In this document: in pieces, positions 1 to 6,045 of the stretch
Layout: each line of letters begins with the position of its first letter
Numbering within the stretch: position 1 is the first letter of the stretch
DNA from: Saprospiraceae bacterium
GTDB taxonomy: Bacteria; Bacteroidota; Bacteroidia; Chitinophagales; Saprospiraceae
Direction: 5' to 3'
DNA: 6,045 nt
Assembly: GCA_013002625.1 (NCBI GenBank)
Contig: JABDJE010000296.1
Span: forward strand, 1 to 6,045
The notes under the pieces: model-generated
The model's input: the letters and a program-made list of their open reading frames with translations, nothing else
The model's database searches: none
What the model was told of the DNA's origin: nothing
Position numbers and translations under genes: made by a program

Positions 1-274
1 CTAGTTTTTCTTTTATGGGGTCTATAGCATTTGAACTAAGGTCTACACCATTGTTATACATATCAGACCACACCTTTTGAACAGGTGGATGATCCCACAG
101 TGCGACATCTGCACATACATCTAACCAGAAAGGATAACCGCATAACCAGGATTCACCAAATACGATCAATTCTGCCTTTTCCGCTGCGGCAGTGTCAATA
201 ATGTCTAAGGTCTTACCTATGGTTACACCCAATCTGTTATAGACAGGACTATCCTGAACAACAGCGATGCGCAT
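1..274 (-). CDS. Nitrilase / carbon-nitrogen hydrolase family protein, N-terminal part (3' end beyond window)
   Basis: This open frame is read on the minus strand from ATG at 274-272 and continues past position 1; 91 complete codons are visible. It begins MRIAVVQDSPVYNRLGVTIG, the usual first strand of the nitrilase fold, followed by a helix rich in Ala and Glu. Residues 36-52 read LIVFGESWLCGYPFWLD. This matches the first catalytic block of the superfamily, with Glu41 as the expected general base and a GYP turn after it. Family knowledge: the catalytic triad is Glu-Lys-Cys, and the Lys and Cys would lie in the missing part. The GYP-xWLD arrangement favours true nitrilases (nitrile to carboxylate and ammonia) over amidases or ureidopropionases, but the substrate cannot be read here. 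No Shine-Dalgarno is evident. The start lies one base after the thiolase stop, so translation is probably coupled to that gene. A cytoplasmic enzyme is expected, since there is no signal peptide. Confidence 0.85.
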   Translation of the reverse strand, partial: MRIAVVQDSPVYNRLGVTIGKTLDIIDTAAAEKAELIVFGESWLCGYPFWLDVCADVALWDHPPVQKVWSDMYNNGVDLSSNAIDPIKEKL

Positions 275-275
275 A

Positions 276-1454
276 TTAGGCTTTTTTAAGCATTATGGCA
301 GAGGCACCACCACCGCCATTGCAAATGGCGGCAACACCTAGATCACCTTCTTTCGTGTTCAATACATTTACCAATGTAGTGAGTATACGTGCACCCGAAG
401 CACCCAGCGGATGGCCTAAAGAAACAGATCCACCAAAAACATTCACTTTGTCTTCACTCAAATTCATCATTTTGTTATAAGCCAATGTTACGACGCTAAA
501 GGCCTCATTAACTTCGAAGTAGTCAATATCGTCTGCAGTCTTACCGGTAAGTTCGAATAATTTTTGCGTGGCTTTAACCGGCGCAGTTGTAAACCATTGT
601 GGCTCATGTGCTGCATCTGTAAAAGCCACAATCTCTGCAAGTGGGGTTAATCCATGTTTGTTTACAGCTGCTTCACTGGCCAGTACAAGCGCTGCGGCAC
701 CATCGTTAATGGTAGAGGCATTGGCTGCCGTTACCGTACCTTCTTTATTGAAAGCAGGACGGAGATTTGGAATCTTTTCAAATTTTACATTTTTATACTC
801 TTCATCCTCATCCATTATGATTGGATCACCTTTGCGTTGCGGAATTTCAACCGGCACAATTTCTATTTTGAAAATGCCTTCGGTCGTACTTTGAGCTGAT
901 CTTTTGTATGATTGAATTGCAAAAGCATCCTGCGTTTCTCTTGAAATGTCATATTTATCCGCTGTAGCATCCGCACAAACACCCATCATACATTTATCAT
1001 ATACATCCTGTAGGCCATCTTTTTGCAGACCATCCACCAATTCATTGGATCCAAACTTATACCCGAATCTCGCTTTTGGAATATAGTAAGGTATCTGTGA
1101 CATGTTTTCCATGCCACCAGCTAAGACAATATCCTTTTGACCTAACATAATGGCTTGTGCACCAAACATCACTGATTTCGCACCTGAAGAACAAACTTTG
1201 TTTATGGTGGTACAAGGAACTGTATTTGGAATCCCAGCATAAATGGCAGCCTGTCTGGCTGGCGCCTGACCTAAATTAGCAGAGACAACATTACCCATAA
1301 AAACCTCTTCTACTGATTCTGCTGACACACCCGCTCTCTCAAGTGCGCCTTTGATCGCAATAGAACCAAGCTTGGTGGCTGAAATATTAGAAAGTGCGCC
1401 GCCAAAACTACCTATCGGTGTTCGCACGGCAGATACAATATATACTTTGTTCAT
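276..1454 (-). CDS. Acetyl-CoA acetyltransferase (acetoacetyl-CoA thiolase)
   Basis: The 392-residue product has full length for the thiolase family. It should condense two acetyl-CoA to acetoacetyl-CoA, or run the reverse cleavage, in the cytoplasm. All catalytic elements are visible: the nucleophile Cys88 in NKVCSSGAKS, the NEAF motif (Asn316-Glu317), His348 in GGSVSLGHPLGASG and the second Cys378 in CNGGGGAS. His348 and Cys378 fall at the same numbers as in the Zoogloea biosynthetic thiolase. The middle section, with EDEEYK (residues 216-221) and EGTVTAANASTINDGAAALVL (from 238), resembles mitochondrial ACAT1 (T2) more than PhaA or FadA. This supports a biosynthetic or ketone-type thiolase over a beta-oxidation 3-ketoacyl thiolase. 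The start MNKVYIVSAVRTPIG is the canonical family start. The nitrilase gene follows after one base, which suggests one transcript. Possible pathways are acetoacetate, isoleucine or butyrate-type metabolism; the window does not decide between them. Names such as atoB, thlA or phaA would be guesses. Confidence 0.95.
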   Translation of the reverse strand: MNKVYIVSAVRTPIGSFGGALSNISATKLGSIAIKGALERAGVSAESVEEVFMGNVVSANLGQAPARQAAIYAGIPNTVPCTTINKVCSSGAKSVMFGAQAIMLGQKDIVLAGGMENMSQIPYYIPKARFGYKFGSNELVDGLQKDGLQDVYDKCMMGVCADATADKYDISRETQDAFAIQSYKRSAQSTTEGIFKIEIVPVEIPQRKGDPIIMDEDEEYKNVKFEKIPNLRPAFNKEGTVTAANASTINDGAAALVLASEAAVNKHGLTPLAEIVAFTDAAHEPQWFTTAPVKATQKLFELTGKTADDIDYFEVNEAFSVVTLAYNKMMNLSEDKVNVFGGSVSLGHPLGASGARILTTLVNVLNTKEGDLGVAAICNGGGGASAIMLKKA

Positions 1455-1474
1455 TTGGTTAGCGTTTAATAGGA

Positions 1475-1482
1475 CAAACTTA
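1475..1482 (-). promoter_or_regulatory. Candidate -7 element for the thiolase-nitrilase unit
   Basis: On the minus strand this octamer reads TAAGTTTG, an exact fit to the Bacteroidota -7 consensus TAnnTTTG. It lies 20 bases upstream of the thiolase ATG, which would give a very short leader. The only nearby TTTG-like -33 candidate (TTTTTG, complement of 1495-1500) is 12 bases away, closer than the usual 19-21. The call therefore rests on the -7 match and position only. Confidence 0.3.
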
Positions 1483-1550
1483 GAATTATCTTATCAAAAA
1501 TGGTACATACGGTAGTCATCATTTGACATATTGGATGTTTTGGTCAAATC

Positions 1551-1582
1551 TTTGTTAAATAAATTAACCACGATCATTTTTG
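1551..1582 (+). promoter_or_regulatory. Candidate Bacteroidota-type promoter for the secreted-protein gene
   Basis: TTTG at 1551-1554 is followed after 20 bases by CATTTTTG at 1575-1582. This fits the Bacteroidota sigma-ABfr pattern of TTTG and TAnnTTTG with normal spacing and one mismatch (C for T in the first base of the -7 box). Transcription would start at about 1587-1590 and leave a leader of about 40 bases before the ATG at 1629. No start-site data are available, and such short motifs occur by chance in AT-rich DNA. Confidence 0.35.
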
Positions 1583-1585
1583 AAA

Positions 1586-1610
1586 ACTATATATGTTTAT
1601 TATATGTAGT
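1586..1610 (+). repeat. AT-rich imperfect inverted repeat in the divergent spacer
   Basis: The arms ACTATATATG (1586-1595) and TATATGTAGT (1601-1610) surround the five-base spacer TTTAT. In DNA 8 of 10 positions are complementary. In RNA the other two become G-U pairs, so a weak 10-bp hairpin is possible. It lies immediately downstream of the proposed -7 box, about where transcription of the secreted-protein gene would begin. It could be an operator, a leader hairpin or chance; the AT-rich composition makes chance a serious alternative. Confidence 0.3.
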
Positions 1611-1628
1611 ATCATATAAAGTAACTGT

Positions 1629-2102
1629 ATGCGAACTTGTTTAATCTTAACAGTAGTTTTGTTCTTCACAGGACAATTATATGCTCAAAGTCCAGTGCTC
1701 ACAAAAGCAGAACTAGACTCAATTTATCAGGTCAATATTAAACTTTCGAAAATCAATGGTGTGTACATTCCTGCTAACATCACCGAAGCGTTTTTAAGAC
1801 TGGAAACGTTAACTCCTAAGGATGCGTTGGACAATTTCAAGAATGCAGAAGAGAAAACAGTTTGTAAAAAATTACATTTCGGTATAGGCCGATGGATGAT
1901 AATCAATTGGAATTTTTATGAAGGGTCAAGGCTGTCTCATTATTTAAAAGAAAAGGGATTATTGCATCCAGATGATATGGCGCAATTTTTATTACGCACA
2001 TTTCATAGACATTTAAATGGTAATGATTTAGAGCAAAAGCGCATAGTTGATGAACTCGCTGAAGCAAGAAAAAAGCATGCACAGGAATTGATCAACAACT
2101 AG
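1629..2102 (+). CDS. Small exported protein of unknown function, DUF6794-like
   Basis: The product has 157 residues. Residues 1-19 form a typical Sec signal peptide (MRTC, then a hydrophobic core LILTVVLFFTG, then LYA) with a likely signal peptidase I site after Ala19. The only Cys near the N-terminus is at position 4, too early for a lipobox, so a soluble periplasmic or secreted protein is more likely than a lipoprotein. The mature part contains a block with IPANITEAFLRLETLTP (47-63), FKNAEE (70-75), HFGIGRWMIINW (83-94), GSRLSHYLKEKG (99-110), LHPDDM (112-117) and FHRHLN (125-130). This order of motifs resembles the DUF6794 family of Bacteroidota, from memory and without a search. No catalytic pattern is recognisable and no function is known to me. 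The C-terminal 25 residues are charged and probably helical. It lies upstream of topA on the same strand with a 67-bp gap; there is no obvious functional link. Confidence 0.8.
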   Translation: MRTCLILTVVLFFTGQLYAQSPVLTKAELDSIYQVNIKLSKINGVYIPANITEAFLRLETLTPKDALDNFKNAEEKTVCKKLHFGIGRWMIINWNFYEGSRLSHYLKEKGLLHPDDMAQFLLRTFHRHLNGNDLEQKRIVDELAEARKKHAQELINN

Positions 2103-2136
2103 ATATTAAAAAATGTATCATATTTGTGCTCAAATT

Positions 2137-2156
2137 TTAGAAGCGCGACGCTCTAA
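2137..2156 (+). promoter_or_regulatory. Compact hairpin in the topA leader region
   Basis: The sequence reads TTAG, a bulged A, AGCG, the loop CGA, then CGCT and CTAA. This gives two perfectly paired 4-bp stems stacked around one bulged base. The hairpin ends 13 bases before the topA ATG. It is not followed by a T run, so it does not look like an intrinsic terminator for the upstream gene. A possible -7 box CATATTTG at 2119-2126 would put the hairpin near the 5' end of a topA-specific transcript, but no matching -33 element is visible. A role in mRNA stability or translation is inference only. Confidence 0.35.
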
Positions 2157-2169
2157 TAAAGAATGAAAA

Positions 2170-4677
2170 ATGGCGAAGAAACTTTTAATTGTAGAGTCTC
2201 CAGCGAAAGCAAAAACAATCAATAAATATTTAGGTAACGACTTCATAGTGAAATCGAGCTATGGTCATATCCGTGATCTTGATAAAGGCAATAAAGGTAT
2301 TGACAAAGAAAATGGCTTCGAGCCGAAATATGTCATTTCACCCGAAAAGAAAAAAGTTGTCAAAGAACTTAAGACAGCGCTCAAGAGCGTAAATGAGGTA
2401 TGGCTAGCAACGGATGAGGACCGTGAAGGAGAGGCTATTTCTTGGCATCTGTGCCAGGTCTTAGGTCTTGATGAAGATACAACCAAGCGGATTGTATTTA
2501 GAGAGATAACTAAATCTGCAATTCAAAAAGCGATAGAGGAACCACGCCTTGTAGATAAGTATTTGGTGGATGCGCAGCAAGCGCGTCGAATCTTGGATAG
2601 ATTAGTAGGATTCGAATTGTCCGAAATACTATGGAGAAAAGTGAAGGGTAAGCTCTCCGCCGGAAGAGTGCAATCTGTTGCCGTTAAGTTGATTGTCGAT
2701 CGTGAACGAGAAATTAACGCACACGATGCAAGGGCTTTCTATAAGGTCATGGCCATCTTCGATGTCAAGAACAACCAGGGTAATAATGTAGAACTCAAAG
2801 CTGAATTAAAGGAGCGATATGCTACTTATGAAGAAGCAGAGAAATTTCTCAATAATCACATAGGCGCAGATTATAAAATAACCGATATTAAGGTTAAGCC
2901 AACCAAACGCCGTCCTGCACCGCCCTTTACAACATCTACGCTTCAGCAAGATGCCAGCCGCAAGTTATACTTTAGTGTAAATCGAACCATGTCGACTGCT
3001 CAGAAACTCTATGAGCAGGGTTTCATCACCTATATGAGAACGGATTCGATGAGTTTATCTGAAACAGCCATTGCAGCAATTGAACAAGAGATAAAATCCG
3101 AATTTGGTGATCGATACTCCAAGCCAAGAAGATTTTCAACCAAAGATTCCAATGCTCAGGAAGCACACGAAGCAATTAGACCTTCTTATATCCAGAATAC
3201 AGCTATCCAGGGAGATCGTGATATGCAAAGGCTCTATGAGCTCATTTGGAAAAGAACAATTGCTTCTCAAATGGCAGAAGCAGAATTGGAAAAAACAACC
3301 GTTGATATTACTTCTTCAGCCAACGCGGTTTTTGAAGCAAAGGGTGAAGTTCTCAAATTTGATGGTTTTCTTAAAGTATATATGGAGTCTAAGGATGAGG
3401 AGGAAGATGAAGATGCAAAAGGTATTCTGCCTCCATTGAAGATCGATCAACAATTGGATCTGAATCAGATCGAGGCAGTTGAGCGCTTTACGAGACCTCC
3501 GGCACGATACACAGAAGCCAGCCTTGTTAAGAAATTGGAAGAACTGGGAATAGGTAGACCATCTACCTACGCTCCAACCATTTCTAAAATAATGGAAAAG
3601 GAAAGAGGTTATGTAACCAAAGAAAGTCGCGAAGGGGTTGAGAGAAAATACAACGTTCTGACCTTAAAGAATGGCGGTGTCTCTTCACAAATCAATACTG
3701 AAATGACTGGAGCTACATCCAATAGGTTGTACCCAAGTGACCTTGGTATTTTGGTCAGTGACTTTTTGAGTGAGCATTTTAAGGACATAATGACCTATAG
3801 CTTTACTGCAGATATTGAAGATAAACTGGATCAAATTGCAAGTGGACAAGAGGAATGGCAGGAAATGATTGAAGACTTTTATGGTCCATTTCATGATACG
3901 GTTGAGAAAACAATCAATGAAGCACAACGTGTAAAAGGAAGACGTGATCTAGGTAAAGATCCGGAATCCGGACATACTGTTTTGGCACAAATGACACGAT
4001 TCGGACCTGTTGTACAGATCGGAACCAGAGAAGAGGTCGGTGAAGAAGGCAAACCCAAATTCGCCAATTTGAAGCCAGGCCAGTCTATAGAGACGATAGA
4101 GTATGAAGAAGCTATGGAATTATTCAAATTACCGGTAACCGTCGGTGACTATGAAGGGAAAGAAGTCATTGTTAATGCAGGACGATTCGGACCATACGTA
4201 AAATTTGACGACAAATTCATTTCATTATCCAAAGGTGAGGATCCGATGTCCGTAAGTCTTGAACGCGCAATTGAATTAATTGAAGCTAAGAGAAAAGAAG
4301 ACGCACCTATTGGAACCTATAAAGGCCAGGATATTACAAAAGGGAAGGGCCGATTTGGACCTTTTCTTAAATGGAATGAAATGTTTATCAATATTCCTAA
4401 ACGCATGGATCCTGATAATCTCTCCGTTGAAGAAATCAACGGATTGATTGAAGCTAAAATTGAAAAAGAAGCCAATCGATATATCCGCCAGTGGACCGAC
4501 GAAAAAATTGCATTGGAAAACGGCAGATGGGGCCCATTTATTCGATTCAAAAAGAAATCCTTTAAACTTCCGAAGAAAGAAGATGGTGAAAAATTCACAT
4601 CAGAGGAATTAAAAGATGTAGAATTGGATCAAGTTAAAAAATGGTTGAAAGAAGGGGGCGCAAAAGGTATTAAATAA
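2170..4677 (+). CDS. topA: DNA topoisomerase I (type IA), omega protein
   Basis: This 835-residue enzyme relaxes negative supercoils by nicking one strand through a 5'-phosphotyrosine link. The N-terminal Toprim domain starts LLIVESPAKAKTI with Glu9, and the metal-binding TDEDREGE places Asp82, Asp84 and Glu86. The catalytic core has SAGRVQSVAVKLIVDRE (163-179), the active-site tyrosine Tyr288 in GFITYMRTDSMSLS with the helper Arg290, EAHEAIRP (331-338), and PPARYTEASLVKKLEELGIG followed by RPSTYAPTI (443-471). An acidic patch sits at 409-415. The C-terminus lacks the tetracysteine zinc fingers of E. coli TopA; the whole protein has one Cys (Cys95). It carries four GRFGP-type repeats at about 609, 671, 727 and 785 (TRFGPVVQIG, GRFGPYVKF, GRFGPFLKW, GRWGPFIRF), as in the Toprim C-terminal repeat family. 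ATG at 2170 gives the canonical start MAKKLLIVESP; the ATG at 2163 is out of frame. It converges on lpxB. Confidence 0.98.
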   Translation: MAKKLLIVESPAKAKTINKYLGNDFIVKSSYGHIRDLDKGNKGIDKENGFEPKYVISPEKKKVVKELKTALKSVNEVWLATDEDREGEAISWHLCQVLGLDEDTTKRIVFREITKSAIQKAIEEPRLVDKYLVDAQQARRILDRLVGFELSEILWRKVKGKLSAGRVQSVAVKLIVDREREINAHDARAFYKVMAIFDVKNNQGNNVELKAELKERYATYEEAEKFLNNHIGADYKITDIKVKPTKRRPAPPFTTSTLQQDASRKLYFSVNRTMSTAQKLYEQGFITYMRTDSMSLSETAIAAIEQEIKSEFGDRYSKPRRFSTKDSNAQEAHEAIRPSYIQNTAIQGDRDMQRLYELIWKRTIASQMAEAELEKTTVDITSSANAVFEAKGEVLKFDGFLKVYMESKDEEEDEDAKGILPPLKIDQQLDLNQIEAVERFTRPPARYTEASLVKKLEELGIGRPSTYAPTISKIMEKERGYVTKESREGVERKYNVLTLKNGGVSSQINTEMTGATSNRLYPSDLGILVSDFLSEHFKDIMTYSFTADIEDKLDQIASGQEEWQEMIEDFYGPFHDTVEKTINEAQRVKGRRDLGKDPESGHTVLAQMTRFGPVVQIGTREEVGEEGKPKFANLKPGQSIETIEYEEAMELFKLPVTVGDYEGKEVIVNAGRFGPYVKFDDKFISLSKGEDPMSVSLERAIELIEAKRKEDAPIGTYKGQDITKGKGRFGPFLKWNEMFINIPKRMDPDNLSVEEINGLIEAKIEKEANRYIRQWTDEKIALENGRWGPFIRFKKKSFKLPKKEDGEKFTSEELKDVELDQVKKWLKEGGAKGIK

Positions 4678-4681
4678 GATT

Positions 4682-5773
4682 TTAGGATTGTAGCTTGCCA
4701 AAAAGGTAAGTGGCAATTTTTTGACTTGTTTGGCCATCACCCAGGTCAGCAGATACCCGTTCGTAATCATTCAGAATTCGTTCATAATATTCAGGCGATA
4801 TAATTTGGCGCAAGGCTTCGCCAACACTTTCTGTATTGGCCTTACGCTGAAGTAATTCAGGCACTATTCTTTTTTGGGCAATTAGGTTAACCAGACCGAT
4901 ATGATCAGTCTTTACAAGTTTTTTACCAATGCTAAAGCTTATGGGATTGGTTTTATAAATTATGACCTGTGGAACACGATGCAAAGCCAACTCAAGCGTA
5001 GCGGTTCCTGAACTTGTAATGGCAGCATCAACAGAGCGCATGACGCTGTACGAATTATCATATACAATATCGAGATTGTTGTGATACTTGGGAATATTAT
5101 CCAGGTAAAGGGATTTTTGTATATGACTTAATCCTGCGATAATAAACTTGAAATGAGGAAGTTGTCCGGCAATATTCACCATGAGCGGAAGGTGTCTTTC
5201 AATTTCTTGTTTTCTACTCCCCGGAAATAAACCAATGGTCTCAACTTCAACTGGATCTTTTATAACAGAAGGATCTATGACCTCCATCAAAGGGTGCCCA
5301 AAATATTGACATGGGGTATCCAGATTCTTGTAAAAATCACGCTCAAAAGGAAGAATAACTATAAAGTCATCTACATAATCTCTCAAAATTGTGTGACGGC
5401 CTTCCTTCCAGGCCCAAAGCTGTGGGGAGATATAATAGCATGTTCTGTAACCTTGCGCTTTGGCCCAAGTTGTCATCCTTAAATTAAATCCAGGATAATC
5501 AATGAAGATGATTAGATCAGGACTAAAGTCTGCAATATGTTTCTTCGCATCGATAAACAGCTGCCTAATGTTGAAGATGTTTTTAGCCACTTCCACAAAT
5601 CCCATGAAGGCTGTTTCTTTTATGGATTTCAATTGATTGGAGGACACCTCTTTCATCTGGGGCCCACCCCAGAATGCAAACTCAGCATCTTGGTCAACTG
5701 ACCTCAGTGCCTTCATGAGTAAACCACCGTATAAATCTCCCGATGATTCTCCTGCAATAATGAAATATTTCAT
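4682..5773 (-). CDS. lpxB: Lipid-A-disaccharide synthase (GT19)
   Basis: The 363-residue product is of normal length for the family. It joins UDP-2,3-diacylglucosamine to lipid X to give lipid A disaccharide 1-phosphate, at the cytoplasmic face of the inner membrane, in the Raetz pathway. Visible family motifs are AGESSGDLYGG (7-17), FWGGPQM (34-40), FMGFVEV (56-62), IIFIDYPGFNLRM (88-100, with Asp92 matching catalytic Asp98 of E. coli), YISPQLWAWKEGR (114-126), FGHPLMEV (158-165), FPGSRKQEIERHLP (183-196, Arg187 in the nucleotide-sugar pocket), SSGTATLELAL (254-264) and KTDHIGLVNLIA (288-299). The start MKYFIIAGESSGD is canonical. It overlaps the upstream membrane-protein gene by ATGA, so translational coupling is likely. 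Its last codons also carry the probable terminator of the convergent topA on the other strand. The gene shows that the host makes lipid A and so has a Gram-negative outer membrane. Confidence 0.97.
   Translation of the reverse strand: MKYFIIAGESSGDLYGGLLMKALRSVDQDAEFAFWGGPQMKEVSSNQLKSIKETAFMGFVEVAKNIFNIRQLFIDAKKHIADFSPDLIIFIDYPGFNLRMTTWAKAQGYRTCYYISPQLWAWKEGRHTILRDYVDDFIVILPFERDFYKNLDTPCQYFGHPLMEVIDPSVIKDPVEVETIGLFPGSRKQEIERHLPLMVNIAGQLPHFKFIIAGLSHIQKSLYLDNIPKYHNNLDIVYDNSYSVMRSVDAAITSSGTATLELALHRVPQVIIYKTNPISFSIGKKLVKTDHIGLVNLIAQKRIVPELLQRKANTESVGEALRQIISPEYYERILNDYERVSADLGDGQTSQKIATYLFGKLQS
4695..4722 (+). terminator. Probable intrinsic terminator of topA, inside lpxB 3' codons
   Basis: The stem arms TTGCCA (4695-4700) and TGGCAA (4711-4716) are perfect complements around a 10-base loop and are followed at once by six T (4717-4722). 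The structure begins 18 bases after the topA stop on the same strand. The stem is only 6 bp with three G-C pairs, so it may be leaky. It overlaps lpxB codons for residues about 350-359 on the opposite strand. Read in the lpxB direction, the same stem is followed by GCTACAATCC, not a T run, so it should act one way only. Confidence 0.6.
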
Positions 5774-6045
5774 GAAACGAAAAGCGAGCTATAATAATAG
5801 ATAAACCAGGCCGCCGAATAAATAAAAGAAGCGATTAAAATGCCCCTGACAAATCGATCATAAATACGGGACTTTAGGAATTGAACAAAAGGAAGGTTGC
5901 AAGCAATGGCCAATAGCGCAAGTGTTCGCTGTCTTCTTGTAGACGTTCCAGAAGTAACCTCATCGACAAGTCCAGACTGTGTCAGTAAATTAAATATCTG
6001 CTCAAATAGTACAAACCCCAGGACAGGAATTGTAGCACCCAATAA
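5770..6045 (-). CDS. Small multi-pass membrane protein upstream of lpxB, C-terminal part (start beyond window)
   Basis: The frame is open to the right edge, and 91 residues plus the stop are visible. Three hydrophobic stretches suggest membrane helices: about residues 3-21 (ATIPVLGFVLFEQIFNLL), 42-58 (ALLAIACNLPFVQFLK) and 68-88 (GILIASFIYSAAWFIYYY). Polar, basic links such as TSTRRQR and KSRIYDR lie between them. A TTG at 6042-6040 could serve as a start, but the frame continues upstream of it, so a start outside the window is more likely. The last codon and stop overlap the lpxB start as ATGA. Small membrane proteins with a similar NLP...RGILIA...Y pattern next to lpxB are familiar to me from other Bacteroidota, often after surE, but this is memory without a search. 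Function unknown; context suggests an envelope role. Confidence 0.75.
   Translation of the reverse strand, partial: LLGATIPVLGFVLFEQIFNLLTQSGLVDEVTSGTSTRRQRTLALLAIACNLPFVQFLKSRIYDRFVRGILIASFIYSAAWFIYYYSSLFVS

Noticed and set aside
295..899. Plus-strand open frames opposite the thiolase gene
   Set aside because: They lie antisense to a clearly conserved thiolase, have low-complexity or atypical composition and resemble no family I know.
1629..1690. Lipoprotein signal using Cys4 of the secreted protein
   Set aside because: The Cys precedes the hydrophobic core, while a lipobox Cys must follow it; an AxA-like signal peptidase I site after residue 19 fits better.
2137..2156. Intrinsic terminator for the secreted-protein gene
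   Set aside because: No T run follows the stem on the plus strand, so read-through into topA cannot be excluded.
2265..4598. Minus-strand and +1-frame open frames inside topA
   Set aside because: topA motifs run through the whole region in a single frame; the others have no recognisable domain and are shadow frames.
5294..5482. Plus-strand 62-codon open frame inside lpxB
   Set aside because: It lies antisense to conserved LpxB motifs and has no leader signals or family resemblance.
6040..6042. TTG as the start codon of the membrane protein
   Set aside because: The frame is still open upstream of it to the window edge and the first helix would begin at once; a truncated gene is the simpler reading.
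1..6045. Mobile element, CRISPR array, tRNA/rRNA gene or defence system
   Set aside because: No transposase, integrase, spaced direct repeats, cloverleaf-like sequence or defence-domain motif was seen; the genes are mostly housekeeping or metabolic.

Overview
The window looks like ordinary chromosome from a member of the Bacteroidota. This rests on several signs. The DNA is AT-rich and start codons lack clear Shine-Dalgarno sequences. Possible promoter elements resemble the Bacteroidota TTTG / TAnnTTTG pattern. TopA has a zinc-finger-free tail of GRFGP-type repeats, a DUF6794-like secreted protein is present, and a small membrane protein is coupled to lpxB. The class or family cannot be fixed from this sequence.

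Layout, left to right. Positions 1-274 (minus) hold the first 91 codons of a nitrilase-superfamily hydrolase that runs off the left edge. One base separates its start codon from the stop of a complete acetyl-CoA acetyltransferase (276-1454, minus), so the two are probably co-transcribed, thiolase first. A 174-bp divergent spacer (1455-1628) carries weak promoter candidates for both directions and an AT-rich dyad. On the plus strand follow a small exported protein of unknown function (1629-2102) and DNA topoisomerase I, topA (2170-4677), separated by 67 bp that contain a compact hairpin. topA converges on lpxB (4682-5773, minus) with 4 bp between the stop codons. The likely intrinsic terminator of topA lies inside the last codons of lpxB. 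lpxB overlaps by ATGA the end of a small multi-pass membrane protein (5770-6045, minus) that runs off the right edge.

Functionally there are three unrelated units: a CoA-thioester/nitrilase pair, topA with a secreted protein upstream, and a lipid A synthesis gene with a membrane partner. I found no mobile element, CRISPR array, RNA gene, defence locus or undescribed multi-gene system. The points most worth a second look are the thiolase-nitrilase pairing, the terminator embedded in lpxB, the topA leader hairpin, and the two genes of unknown function.
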